Shown: positions 23,350 to 35,865 of the stretch, piece after piece
How positions within the stretch are numbered: the stretch's first letter is position 1
How the letters are laid out: every line of letters begins with the position of its first letter
NCBI GenBank assembly: GCA_018806985.1
Contig: JADANN010000420.1
Location: 1,582,501-1,646,500 of the forward strand
Length of the DNA stretch: 64,000 nucleotides
Direction of reading: 5' to 3'
Source of the DNA: Angiostrongylus vasorum
Taxonomy: Eukaryota; Nematoda; Chromadorea; Rhabditida; Metastrongylidae
Made by a program: the position numbers and the translations under genes
Notes under the pieces: generated by a model
What the model saw: only the letters and a program-made list of their open reading frames with translations
Told to the model about the DNA's origin: nothing
Databases searched by the model: none

Positions 23350-24700
23350 AGGGTGAATGGCGTGTCTCTAAGAATGGGCATTCATTAGCCTAGAATACTA
23401 TGTTTCTACTATCCATCATCCCTTAAGGAAGTCGAATCATAGACAAAGTTTACAAATTCATTTATACAACTGTTATTTCCTCGTGCTCAGACGTGTCAAT
23501 GTAGCTAACCGTGTAAAAGATCATCTGCGAACGAAAAAGGCCGAGAACGTTCTCTCTTTCGCTCTCAATCATTTTTTTCCAGGATTTGCCTTGTATGAAG
23601 ATAACAGTTTTTTGTACGTTGCAACGTTTTTCGCTCTCGTTTGCGAAATTTTGCTGTACTCACACCACCGTAGAGCGAGCGTCCTTGTCCCTGTTCGTTG
23701 TCGTTTCTTTTTTTTTCGGACTTCTCCGACCTTGGAATGCCGTCAATACTGACCCACATCTATTGCCGGACTGTCACCACCATCATCAGCACCAAGCGGT
23801 GTAGATGTAGCATCGGAAAACCTTAAGCCGTCAAGAAATCAAGCATGGGACATGAAATCTTTTCCAGAACTTCACAAGAGTGTCAGAGAGTCGTCGTACG
23901 CATCGCCAAGTCTTGGCGACTCTCTATTGGACTGAAATCATAAAAAACATAATATCACGTGCCACAACCGGCAGATTACCATGGCAGCTGATCACCATTG
24001 AAGATCTAAGCCTTCCAAGAAAGATGTTCTACTGGTTAAAGGAGCTGTGAAACGTGTGATAATGTATAAAATATGGTTATTAATGTTACATAAAAGTGTA
24101 CCATTGGTGATACTTTTAGTGTTAGTAGTTCACTAATATGCAAAACTGATTAGTGGTGCTAACAAATTTAGAACCTAGGTAGTTTTATGGAAGCGAACAC
24201 CCCCGTATGCTGCTTGGATTGCTTTTAGCTTTCAACTAAATCGTGTTCGATATCATTTCAATAAGTTCAAATGCACATAAGTCTAGACCGCAATCGTTTG
24301 AGAACAAAGAACGCTCTTGTGGTGAATTGTTAATAGCTTGTTCTTTCGCTATACGGTCCTGTTTCGATGATGGAAGAACTCTTAATAAACATAATTCGAC
24401 ATATCTACATCGATTGTGGCAGCTTCAAAAGTCACCGCATTCCATCAAGAACATAGCATATTTGGCCTATACTTGCGGTGACCTACCGATGTATCAAGTC
24501 AGTGTTTTTGTCTCTTAGGCAAATCCTGCTAACCATTGATGGAGGACTTAGTTTTCCGGGGCACGGAATGGAACGACAGACCATGTTGTTGTGGAAACCT
24601 TCCACTACTACGCCTCCAGCACGCAAAAAGCTTCTTCTCATTGTCCTGAAAAACGAATAAGCATCTGCAAAGGTGTTGGTTTAAACACTAAAGCATATTA
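23350..24700. other. No gene firmly recognised
   Basis: Several short open frames. A fragment of SINE A on the minus strand is visible near 24466-24520 (GCGGTGACCTACCGATGTAT). Nothing else can be supported. Confidence 0.35.
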
Positions 24701-24739
24701 CTAGGTCATTTTATTTTATTCAGTAGAAGGCTAATGGTC

Positions 24740-25335
24740 ACCATAGCTCTTGGATGACAGTGTTGGCAACACCGTCGATTACTTCATGTGTGTGCGAACG
24801 TTACAAATCCCTCATTACTCTACTAGAGTGATCGAAAAATTAACAGGTCATAGATTTTTCATAGGCGCACCTTCAATGACTCATGAAATTTTCATGATAC
24901 GATAAACTTTGTTCAAAGGCAAAAGTGTTTTTCCAACTTCCATATCCTCTCAATACAATCAAATAGTTCCGATGATTATACATTAGAATGCCTATAGGAA
25001 TTCCGTAACCTGGAGCGGCGGGAATCCCCGTGACATTGTCGACGGGCGCTCCAACCTGCCTTGACCTGAAATCTACTTGGTCGGCAAAATGTATTTGAGA
25101 ACATGAACATCACATTTCATGAAATCGTCCTGAAATTGTTTGCTTTTAGAGTGATTATTTTTCTAGTTTACAAAGATATTTTCCGATAGTTTGAATGAAA
25201 AACGTTTTCTCCATGACTTCAAAATCGTCCCTAACATTGGTAAAACCCTTAGTAACAAAGAGGTCTCGGCTGGCACCATTAAAGTCTCCACTCGCTTCTG
25301 TGACGCATCAAAACCGTCCAAGGAATTCGCTTGGT
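24740..25335 (-). CDS. Candidate exon cluster, gene unknown
   Basis: Three minus-strand pieces look like exons. The first, 25247-25335, follows an ACTTTTAG acceptor and encodes NSLDGFDASQKRVETLM and further residues. The second starts at 25065 after ATTTCAG and reads QVGAPVDNVTGIPAAPGYG in one frame. The third, near 24740-24780, reads VIDGVANTVIQELW before a stop, with AATAAA on the minus strand shortly downstream (about 24712-24720). The phases between the pieces do not join without assuming unseen splice sites, so the model is not settled and no family is recognised. Confidence 0.25.
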
Positions 25336-26564
25336 CTAAAAGTGTGAATAGTCTAAACTGTTGTTACAATTTTCTTTCGAGGTTTTATTTTCACTAAGAC
25401 TCAAGAGCTCGTGCGAACATGGATAGCTCATCTTCCTGTATTTAAGAAAAAGAATATACTTACAGATTGTTGGGTTCTGAAAAGGCTGGTTGATGCTGAA
25501 TTGTTAGCGTCGACCACAAACTGTCAACTACGTTCTTCCACCATTTTATTTTAAGAAATCGGCCAAGCGAATGGGAGAATCGGGAAAAGATACAATCTGA
25601 GTAGATGTAAGCGAACTCACGGATGTGGTTGTAGAGGTCTTTCCGGTAGAGAGTAAAAATAGAGCTAATGTAATGAATTCCATATCTAGAGAAAAATAGG
25701 TGGATCGTTTTGAAAGGAGACTAACTTCTTATCTAAATTTTGAGTTCATCCATATCTCAAGCAGTCGTCGAATACTTTGCAGAATACTCACCAAATATAT
25801 TTCAGAGAGGCATCGTATCGGAATCCGCTAATGTTCTCTTTGTGGAAATTCAAGTAAACTCGGCAGTTTATTCAAGATGACATTGTTCGAGTCTCTCTTC
25901 ACTCATTCATTCATCATCCTCCGCCTCGAAGCTTTTTTGCTCCGTGCATTTGAAGTGTTTTCATCTTTATCGTCATCTCTTTTTTCTGCTCAATGATTCG
26001 TATTGTTTGCCAGTCGACATTGGCACAAGAAGGGAGGACATTGCATTGAATGTTATATGCTGTGATGTAGAGACATCTGCTCATAATCATTGCCAGAGGA
26101 ACACTTAATAGAACCCTCTAGAATTTCCCGGCCTTTGAGTGAGGTGTCATTGATGCTATTGGCTTATGACATTCCAAGCGTAGTGGCCCAATGGCAAAAA
26201 TCTCAACTCGTCAAAATACTCTCTCTAATAATCCACTTCTTCTAAAATTTTCAAAGCACTCCCTTTTATTGAACTCGTTCCTGATTGTTCTTTTTAGGCT
26301 TTTTGGTTGACATTCGATTTTTTTGATTTCCCCATTGTTTCAAGTCTGATTGAGTTTGACTCATGTAAAAAACTTCATTCTAGCGAAGAGTACTCATGGT
26401 CTAGCATAGATATATAGGCTATACCCCTAACGATCATAAAGTACTTTTATTGAGCCCATATTCTCCCACAGAACTTTTCTAAACTGGTACATAGATCAAA
26501 AAAAATGTCCATCTTGACTTTATGAGAAGAAGTTGTTAAAGCTGGATTAGAACATCGAAGCTTT

Positions 26565-26690
26565 TGAAACTACAACGATCCTGAGATATTTGCAAAACTC
26601 CGGACCGCAGGTGTCTGCGGTAGAGAACGAACGCCCTTTTACCCTTTCAGGGGGCTAACGCGTTCACCACCACGTTCACGTTCACGCTTT
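26565..26690 (-). repeat. SINE family B
   Basis: Reverse-strand copy: ACTACAACGATCCTGAGATA, CCGGACCGCAGGTGTCTGCG and GGGGGCTAACGCGTTCACCA. Confidence 0.75.
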
Positions 26691-27300
26691 TGAGACTGTT
26701 TTTTTAGACTTTAACCACGAAAAAAAACCAATAAAGACTATATACACGCAGTATTTTTTACCTGAAGTGTTAGTAATCTTGTTAATCGTAGAGTAACACA
26801 ATACAAACTAGCAATAATGAAGTTCATTTGTCTTCGTTCACTACCAGAGCTGGTCTTTGGGAACGCTTTCTTCAGAGGACCCAAGAGCATCACACTTTTG
26901 GAAAGAAACCGTTTCCTCCACTGTTCTTGACAGAAAGGAAGGTCACTGGCAGGCATCGGGGCCCATTATGAGACCATCTACTGGGGTTGCAGACGAAAAT
27001 GTTGAGCTCCTTCTTACCTGGGCCAGTTCTACAACCCAAACCTCACTCCCACCTCATTGCGAAACCCAAAAACAATCGTTAGCCACAATAAAGCAGCATC
27101 GACTCTTCTTTTTGATATTTTTTGGATCATTCCATTACATCATGTCCACGTCATTTTTTTCAAAAGAGTGTAGAACTTGAAACGGCGAAACTAACAAATC
27201 TGATAAAGAATTTTCATCAATTATCGGCAGCCTCCAAATGCACACCAGCATTTTCGTCATTATCTCCAGATCTAGGTCCTTGCGGCCTACCAGAACCTAC

Positions 27301-27450
27301 CATTGTAACGATGATCACAATAAGTTCTGCTCTTTCGAAGTGTATGGCTGCTGGCTTTTCGCTGGTTAGCTGCCCATTCCCATCAGCGTTCCAGATAAAG
27401 ATCGACGCAATCGGGCTTGATCTCGAAAAGGCGCTCATTACACTCCACAA
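27301..27450 (-). CDS. Possible exon with EF-hand-like loop
   Basis: A minus-strand frame contains WNADGNGQLTSEK, which fits the 12-residue calcium loop of EF-hands at most positions (D3, G4, G6, L8), though position 1 is Asn and position 12 is Lys instead of Glu. It continues AAIHFERAELIVIIVTM to a good donor (ATG, GTAGGT) at 27300. A chance match is possible because the opposite strand is also open here. No neighbouring exon was confirmed. Confidence 0.25.
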
Positions 27451-27829
27451 AACTGGCCTTTGTTAGCCGCATCAAACAACGTCGCACGAGCGATCAGTTG
27501 GAAATCGTGAATAGAAGGTCTATGTGGATAGATGGATAAGGCAGGAAACTGCTCGACGCCGAGTAGAAAATCGCCTTAATCTATCGGGACGATATGATTG
27601 CCGAAGTCAGGAAGTGGTCTCTATGAAAGAGAATTTCAAAGCGAGCCTGATGAAGTACAGCTTGTTACGTTGAACTATGTGAGTAGAATCTTCAGCAAAG
27701 TTTCAGAAAAAGCCTTAGTTCCATGTTCCCATTGTTTCCATTGGTTTTCATGATATGTTTCTTAAATGTCATAATTACTTTCAAGATGAGGCGTTTACAT
27801 TCGAACATTTTCGATTAGTTTTCCGTAAA

Positions 27830-28100
27830 GGATAAAGAAGATAATGCTCTTAGCGTCGATAAACCCTAAAGGATGCTTCATGCATCCGACTTCATCCAGC
27901 ATCGTTAGAGGTGTCTGAATGCACATCTGACCTTTAAAATGACTTGCGGTGGCCTCCTGCCGATGTATCGAGCCAGTGCTGCTATCCTCCCATACAGGTC
28001 TGGTACCAATTAGTCAACCTTCGAGGGATGGAAGGGATGGTGAGCTTGGGTCCCCGGATCGCTCCCATGTGTACTGCAGGGCGTCTCTAACCCCTGCGCT
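27830..28100 (-). repeat. SINE family A
   Basis: Reverse-strand copy: CTCTTAGCGTCGATAAACCC, CCGATGTATCGAGCCAGTGC, GGTCTGGTACCAATTAGTCA and a degraded minus-strand B box near 28050. Confidence 0.85.
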
Positions 28101-30030
28101 AAAACAGCGTCCAGTTTTTCATAGGAAGAGATGGTCAAAACCTGTAGACTGATTCTTTTGCTATCGTTTTATAAACCTGCCGATTTTAAATGCATCAATC
28201 TTCGTGTTAGCAGTTTGTCTTTGATAAAATCTGATGTAGTTGTTTGTTATGAGGAAGACGTCCTGCTTCTTGAATCTGCTTTAGTGAACTTGTCTCATAG
28301 CATCGAGTCGTGGGTGGTTGTTCATGTTATCCAAACATGAGATTAAAAAAAGCGTTTCACACCTCGTGCTACAAAACTCTCGCCATATCCGTGCCACAGC
28401 GGCCTTGGCGAAATAAATCCGCTGTCACGTGCTAAACAATGATTTCAATTCCGCGGTAGACACATGACTTACGGACACCTCGACACTGCCAGTTCTGACT
28501 GCATTTTTCAGAGATTTTATTCCATTTAAGAAAAATGCGAGGGGCCAAGAAAAGACCTACCACTGAGAGTGATGACCAGGAAAAAGAACTAGTACGGGTA
28601 TAGATAGGTGGAGTGTATGCATAGATTCTCTCCTGTCACTGTTCCTATTTCTGTGATAACAACACGATTTCACCGTTGCATCCTTACTCAAACGAACTTT
28701 TAAGTTAGAGTACCAAGAACTGTGCTTCTTATGCATCATATAACGCTATTATAAAGAACCAACTAATTCTCGCCTAGGAAATTTACGGGGTTACATCACC
28801 TTCGAACCTTCTATACTCATCTCGTGGACGTTCCGTTATCGCTAAAGAGCGTACGCGAAGCCTTCATCATAATCAGATTTCAAAACGATCGTTAATGTTT
28901 GCAGTTGCTTTCAGTCTACTAATTACAATATTCGTTATATCTTCCGCATAAAATGCTTCATGTTTCTACTGAACGAACGAAGCCATCAATCTTTAGCCCG
29001 TTCCGATTTCGACTTGAATCATTCGAATGAAGGGTTCTCTTACTCATTCCCTATCAAGTTTCCAGGTTTCTTGTTGCGCAGCCACCACTCGATTTCATTT
29101 TTTTCCTTTAATGCTTGCGTTTGCTGACGATTTTTCTACTAAATCTTTGATTTTCATTCGTGACTCCTGCAGATTGGTGTTGTTATCATCACGAAGCCGA
29201 TTCATCTTCAGCATTACTTGTCAAAAAATATTTCACAGTTGGTCATTACTTCCACTGTAGGATTCAATAATGCTATAGTATACACAATTCCTTAGGAAAG
29301 AAGCTATCCTAACAAGTAGAAGCCAAAAATCTTAGCATGCAACTGAGCAGATAGAGGATCTTGATGCGCCGTGACATCCCAGCAATCTTCAGCGAACTAC
29401 TCGTCATTTCTTGCTGTTTATTTCCCGAGCAAATATGCTGAAGGAATTCAGCATTCCAGCTATAGTCTTTTCTTCCTCTCCTTCTCTTCTTTTTAAATTT
29501 TCATAATTTCGTTTTTTTTTCATTTTTTACTCATTCCTCAATGTTCATAGCGCAATATATGCCGTTGGTAAAAAGTCACCATTGAAGAGAACGTCATCAT
29601 TAGGTGAGGATTTAGCCACTTCGCCAATACCAAGAGTAACCAACTTTAGCTCGAAAATAATCGAACTGCTCCAACAAACCAATAATGATCAGTCATTGAT
29701 ATCGACAGTACATAATTAGGATGATTTGAGATGCCTCGCAGGCAGAACGTTCATTTTTTTTGACGAATGTTTAGGTAATAGAAGATAGAGCACAATGTGG
29801 AGATGTTACAACCAAATAGGTACTACCAGGAAGGAAGGAAAAGCTCTTAGCGACAAAATCCATGACTAAAAAAATAGAAATAAATAAGAAGTCTCTGAAG
29901 TTTTGATGAAAGGAAACAATCTAGCACAGTGCATTGACCAACCTACTTCACTCGGCCTACCAGCTCAGTTATTTGGTACAAGAATTCTTCCAATTCTTTA
30001 CCACTTAGCGGAAAAAATGGGCTGAAATTT
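28100..30030. other. No gene recognised
   Basis: Short frames only. The 77-codon plus-strand ORF at 29027 lacks domain and splice support. Confidence 0.35.
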
Positions 30031-30037
30031 CAGTCAA

Positions 30038-30340
30038 ATGGAAGTACCGATGAGATATACACAGTGTACCATTTGCTATTCTTCGTGAAGATTTTCGTGA
30101 AGATTAAGTCGCCCATACCATGCCATTCTTCGGATCTGTTTCTCCAGGAAAGTAGCGCCTGTAAGACTCGGCGTAATACGTCTAAAAACACAATTAATGA
30201 TGTTTAAGCCAGAAGAATTCACCACTGAATTCGGAAAGAAAAAACGACTTGGCTTCGAATCGGAATGGCGAGAAGACGCTGAAGATGAAGCGCTCGTGGC
30301 CAGCATGAAGAAGCTGTATCCCTACCCGAACGAATCTTAG
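30038..30340 (+). CDS. Probable small two-exon gene, 72 residues, unrecognised
   Basis: An acceptor-like AATTTCAG (30026-30033) lies four bases before ATG, the spacing expected for nematode spliced-leader trans-splicing. Exon 1 (30038-30063) encodes MEVPMRYT plus two bases of the next codon. A GT donor and a TTTCTCCAG acceptor bound an 84-nt intron. Exon 2 (30148-30340) continues in phase: KVAPVRLGVIRLKTQLMM, then KPEEFTTEFGKKKRLGF, a charged stretch with WREDAEDEALV, and KLYPYPNES before TAG. The product would be small, basic at first and acidic towards the end. An alternative reads 30161-30212 as a second mini-intron, which keeps the frame. No family is recognised and no AATAAA is close downstream. 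Confidence 0.4.
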
Positions 30341-30344
30341 TGGA

Positions 30345-31610
30345 CTACATGTGATAGAAAACGAAATGAAAGAAAAAGTGGGAAGGTCTACATTTCTTGT
30401 GAAGACGAGTCGTCAGCAGGGTTATAAATATCCATGCAAAAAAAATGTGCTAGAAATCCACCACAGTTCTTCTAAAACTATTTATTGTTAATGATTTTCT
30501 AAATGACTGAACTGACATGAGGTTGGCATGAGAACTTTATTCTTTTACAAAAGTTTTAATCTACTATTAATAGTATTATAGTGTTTCTCCGTTCCTTTTC
30601 AGGATATTGATCAGCAAATAATCTAGTTCGTTTCTTGTCATGGAATTGCATGTATAAGCGGCTAATCTAGTAAAACTGACTTCCAACTACTTCCGTACTC
30701 ACTGTGATAGAACAATCAGAGCAGGTTCATTTCATAGCGTTACTTTTTTAAGAACTAATTTTTCAATCAGTGCTACTCGTAAGAAACACTGCATAGATCC
30801 ATGCCGAATCTTTCAGTTGGCCACCGGTTAAGAGTTCTCCAACAGAAGACGGTTTACTCCTTCATCGAGTATTTCCAAGTGATCTATGAATTGTTTATCT
30901 ACTCGCACTATAATAGAAACAACATATAAGTTCCGGTCTTCAAAGGGACTGAAGATAAAAAACTTGGAAAAACGTTACACATGCGCTCATTTTGGATTAA
31001 AATAGTCCGCCGATGTCTTTGCATTTTTTGGGTGTGACTCATCGGTGGTCTCGATCCGACTTGACATTCACTTCTATTTTCCGTGTAGGAAATATAACTA
31101 TACATTAAGCATTCGGGCTTTCCTTTTACTGCATTTTCGATGTTTTGTTCTCATCCTACTCTCTTAAGAGTATTCGTCTGCTACGTGAGTTGATCTAGTG
31201 TGGAATGGATATCTGAAGTTAATGAGATGAAAGTCTATCGTTGTTGACAACAGAAATTGCATAGTCTCCAAACTAGGCGCTGTTTATCCTGACACGATGG
31301 AACGAGTGACCTTGGATATACCATATAGATATAGGGATATAACATTGCCAGCCGCCGACTCCTGAAATATCTATGTCCACGGTGGTCCACAGCAGTTCGC
31401 TTTGATGATGCTCGCTAATTATTCGACTTTGACTTTCTCTATGTCTTTGACCACATAAGTTAGTTCACGTTTTCGGGATTCCAGTGGACTAACTTGTTAG
31501 TGAAGAATGAGATCCGTATTAAACTCTTTGGATACCGTTAATTATCAATCTCGTATTAACTGGTCAGTCTAACCTGTTCCACGATTCACCATCGCTACAA
31601 CCGAACCAGT
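30345..31610. other. No gene recognised
   Basis: AT-rich DNA, no convincing exons or repeats. Confidence 0.4.
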
Positions 31611-31619
31611 CGATTCCTG

Positions 31620-31850
31620 CACATACAAACACACATACACATTACATATTCATATACACAATGACAAACACATATACACACATGAACACACATACACCAT
31701 ACATGTGTACATCCATGCACACGTACATACACACATGCATACATACACACATACGTACATACACACACACATACATACATACGTACATGCGTGCATACGT
31801 ATATGCATGCATGCATACATACATACACACATAAAGTCAGACGCATACAC
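31620..31850 (+). repeat. CACATA / CATA microsatellite
   Basis: About 230 bp of imperfect (ACACAT)n, (ATAC)n and (ATGC)n units. The Cys/Tyr/Val/Met-rich ORFs on the minus strand are products of the repeat. Confidence 0.9.
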
Positions 31851-31859
31851 ACACGCTGT

Positions 31860-33130
31860 CCTCTGATCGGCACGCCAAAGTTTTTTTTCAGAAATCTCAA
31901 GTAATCCAATATCAAGTGGTGCCTTTTCCGATTAATCTAATGATTCGATTAATTTCGAACTCTTTTGAGATTACTTTGATCAGACTATCTCAAACATGAA
32001 GTTGTAGATGCTTATTACACCGTTGTCAACAAGAAGCCAAAATCTCTTGGTGTTTTGCAGTTTCGAACCGATGTGACGGAAGCTTTTATGCTCTCAGTTG
32101 TTAATAGTATTGTAAAGTAACGAAATATTATGATTGTCTTCGAGATTTAATAATGCCCCCGAGACTTTGGATATCACCTCTGCAATTTTTCATAAGTCTA
32201 AAATCTTAAGGATACAGTGTTTTCAGCGATTTCTCTGAAACAAAACTTCGTACGATCTTTCTTTATCATCAAATGAAATCATATTTCCAATCCAGTACTT
32301 TCATAGTAGGAAGTGCCAGTGATATACACCAGCTATCATCGATGGGCTATTCTGTGGAATTTGGCATGACCACCAAGTTATTATTTCTTTACAAAGATTT
32401 ACAATGATTAAGCGTGCTCTCTAACAATATGACAGTCACGGAAATCCTACATTTGACATTGGTAAGGGAACTTTCATTGTAAATAAATGTTCTTAAATGA
32501 TTAAAATCTCTGCACTTCACGGAAATCTAAATCGTTATCGAATACCTTATCTTAATTAAGAATAACTAAATACTATTCGTAGATTTTCCGTTGTTTTTCG
32601 AGTTTTTCTCCCGGATAGGTTGCTTTTTACCCAACCAATAAGAACCAGCTCCCGTCTGTGAACAGTCACAAATCCGGACATCCTGGTGCGTCACCAACTA
32701 ATAGCTCATTACGGAAAACATTGAGCATAGTTTCAGAATATTTCTAAAACCGTCCTGAGAATGAATTTGAGCTTATGCCACTTCAACGTCAGACAGAAAT
32801 GGGTGGAGCCGAATGGGGGCACAAATGGGCGGAGATAAATGGACGTGGCGTTGGTGGTGATGGTGGTGGCGGTGCTACTGTCTACCAGTCTCGACTTCAC
32901 CGTCAGCTCCGACCGTAGCTAGACGGCTAGCCGCTGCAGCAACAATCAGGCTTACGTAAGCCGTACTGTCAGAATTCATATTCTACTTCTGTGCCATGGC
33001 ATCTCAAACCAATGACCAGATCATCAATCGTGCTTCTTTCGTTGCTTATCCAATCTTATTCCCTTCACAAGTACTTCGCTCTTAGTTCTGCGCCTGTAGT
33101 TTCGCGTTTTTTTTTCGCCATAGTAACTCT
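31860..33130. other. Upstream region of the 33.1-kb gene
   Basis: No coding frame seen. A GC-richer patch (32800-32960) with TGGTGGTGATGGTGGTGGCG lies 200-350 bp before the first exon of the next gene and may belong to its promoter; this is only positional inference. Confidence 0.3.
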
Positions 33131-33147
33131 TTCAGAAGACTATAATT
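33131..33147 (+). promoter_or_regulatory. Likely spliced-leader acceptor before the 33.1-kb gene
   Basis: CTCTTTCAG followed by 12 nt and the first ATG. A strong 3' splice site with no exon visible upstream is typical of a nematode trans-splice site. Confidence 0.5.
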
Positions 33148-35067
33148 ATGCTACCTGATAGTCCATCACCTCGTGCTGCTCTTGCTTTATCAGATCTTCA
33201 ACCTCAAACTGGTGCTTCAACGTTTGCCGTCGGTACTGGATCTGGTAACTGGTATGTACTGGAGTTTTTAGAGTTCTTTTCACGTAGACTTGTTATGTGT
33301 CTCCCTTGTTTCATAGATAAAACATTGGTCAACGACACAAAGATTCTGTTAAAACTTGCGTACATCTTAATAGAGCTACTATTTCTGCTTCAATTAACTC
33401 ATACAACTATGTCTTGATAAATGTTGTGGTGCTAGAGGCTTTATAGATATACAAAAACCGTATGGATTCTGTCGTATTATATTAGTGCTTTACTTCGTTC
33501 TTCTGTAGTTGTTATAAACAGTTCACACCATTTTATGTGGTGTTGTTGTGGCTTTACAGCTCTGTTTGATGACGCCTTCTTTCCGGGCTGTAGAACACCT
33601 TCTGTCTTCTGTTAAGTTTGTCGTCGATGTTTTATGCACGCTGACGTCTAACCAAGCTCGCTATCTTTTGTGCGAATCATTGCGTAATGCTTATATGAAG
33701 CTTACGGAAGACTGGTTCGCCGCGGCTAACAAGTGACCAGTTGGCTGTCGACGGCGAGAACGTGCTCGATCACGGATATTATAGCCTCCTATCGTAAAAT
33801 AAGGCAATTCCTATTTACTAGTAAGAAGCATTTTAAAATTTTAAACACAGAGGGAATGTCCACATAGATCCTCTATGAAGCCAGCGTTTAAAAGAAGCCG
33901 TGGAACGCCAGACATATTCTTTAATGGAAGCCGATATTTTTTGCAGGTACACGTTCTACGATGATCATGTCCTTTCTGAGGAGGACTTACCATTCGCGCT
34001 GAAAATTCAAACAAGTGCTGAAAGTAGTAAACAACATCTCCGCACTTTCTTTGGCGCTCATCCTTTCAATTATTTCTATTAAAATAATTTTTCATCCGCT
34101 GTGTTAATTTTTTTTTCTTGCCTTCTGTGCTGTTGTATCACTGAACAAGAGGTGCCACCAATGCTTTGACTTCTCAAATTGGTCGAATTCAGTAAGATTC
34201 AAACAGAAATGGTAGGAAAAAATATCAAAACTGTGTATAAACGCACTATTACGTTGACATTTACAAACCAATAAAGTCAGTATCTCCTTTTTATGGATTT
34301 TATGCGAATCATAAGGAAATTTTAGGTCAACACACGGTGTAGGCGGTGTTGGCGGCGACTCGTTCTTGGATAAAAACAGCAACGGAGGAGGACTTCTCGG
34401 TAACAATAGACAAAATGTGAGTGTAGACCGTAGATTCACCATCTTGTATAACACAAAGTTACACAAGCGTTCAAAAATTCTTCTTTTTTAAGTTGTTCAA
34501 AACCGCTAAGAGTGGTTAGAAAGTGGATTTTTAAATGAAGATAGCGCTGTTCCCGAAATTAGGGAAGCCGATGTGACACTTCAAGTTTTTTAATGTTGGT
34601 CTTCAAAGGACTTATTTTATGCTTGAGATCTCAACCTAATCACTGTAACACTCTAACTGGAACAATTGGTGCTTACATATACAAGCAACGGTGAGCATGC
34701 GAACAAATTTTTTAACAGTGCAGTCAAGCCGAACAACACTTAGTTGAACGCTTCATCTGAACAAGCACAGAGCGATAGAGCGTGTGAAAGCTTCCAGTTC
34801 CAAATGAGAGACGAAGTTTGAACCTCGGCGATTTCTAGACACCAACCACTCTCTCTCATAATATAATAGTTTCATTTGCAATCGTCCATTGTCTTTCAAC
34901 CACGGACAATCCGGAGAATAGTGGATGACCTAATTGTAGCAAAGCTTCCCTTTATAAGGAACACCACATTTTAGGACCGCCCATTCGATTCGTTCTTCAA
35001 TAACCAAGGCTCCTACGGTTGCGCATCATCGTCAAGTTCCGGTGGTGGACTGTTCTCGCGAAAATGA
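33148..35067 (+). CDS. Multi-exon gene with alternative ends, unrecognised
   Basis: Exon 1 (33148 to 33255 or nearby) begins MLPDSPSPRAALALSDLQ. Exon 2 (33560-33732, after GCTTTACAG) encodes TPSFRAVEHLLSSVKFVV and ends EDWFAAAN plus two bases. Two acceptors in the same phase can follow. Exon 3 (33947-34082, after TTTTTTGCAG) gives YTFYDDHVLSEEDLPFAL and stops after FNYFY. Alternatively, exon 4 (34326-34416) plus exon 5 (34975-35067) give a Gly/Ser/Asn-rich tail (GGVGGDSFLDKNSNGGGLL, then RPFDSFFNNQGSYG) ending LFSRK. All junctions keep the frame, which argues for real exons and two alternative C-termini. The weak point is exon 1 to 2: the strongest donor (TG, GTATGT) is out of phase, and the in-phase donor TAT, GTACTG is weaker. 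No domain is recognised. Length would be about 150 residues. Confidence 0.5.
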
Positions 35068-35865
35068 ACTCCAGGTAAGCGTTGAATGGGTAAAACGAGG
35101 ACCAACTGATCTCCATCTATCGTTACTGATTGGTTGGTTGACCTCGTGGTCGTTTTTTGTTAACTTTGTGTTTTTTCTGGCGCATTCCGCCACATTCAAG
35201 GTTATTCAGCGCGTAGTTTTACCCTACTGACCTCTACACCATAGCCAGCAAAAAACATTACCGTCACTTTGAGCGGGATTAAAAACTCAATGCAGTCAAC
35301 CCATCTGCGCGAAGGTATTTCGTGCGAGCCGCGCCATATTTGAGAGACTCGCTAGCTGTAAGCTGAGCGTACCCTGTGATCGACATATAAATTAACCACT
35401 ATTGGTGAAGACAATTTCACTTTACAGCTTTGCTGACGTTGTTGAACCATCGCTTAAAAGGAAAACGTAGAAGATTATGCATTAACATATTTTTCTTTTG
35501 CAACCGACTCCATTAAGCTTCGTAGAGCTGATTAAATACGTACTTAGTCCAAACAATGACTAGTGGTGTCTTGACATTATCCTCGCTAGCAAGTCAGTGG
35601 CGAATTCGCTTATACCGGAAGAAAGGATGAATTGGTTTTTTGGGTCGTGGAATCAATATGTAACATACTCGTTTGCACATACATACTTCAGCGAAGTGAT
35701 GGCACGATATAACATGAAGTAGTGTTTTTCATGATCCTCATTGAGGATTCTGGAAACATGTAGTTGGAACTTGTGCAGTCTATTAGAAAAATACCCCCAT
35801 TCGGTCTACTTTCAGGTTTTTCCACTTGTTCATCCTTGTAATTACTCTTTCTTCTTTTGTTCAAG

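Noticed and set aside
31595..31915. Three overlapping minus-strand ORFs rich in Cys, Tyr, Val and Met
   Set aside because: They are translations of the CACATA microsatellite.
34975..35073. Reading of the last exon in another frame up to CAG, GTAAGC as an exon of the DB gene
   Set aside because: Phase fits only if exon 4 is skipped and an atypical acceptor is used at 35870. The Ser/Gly-rich frame ending at 35067 continues exon 4 better.
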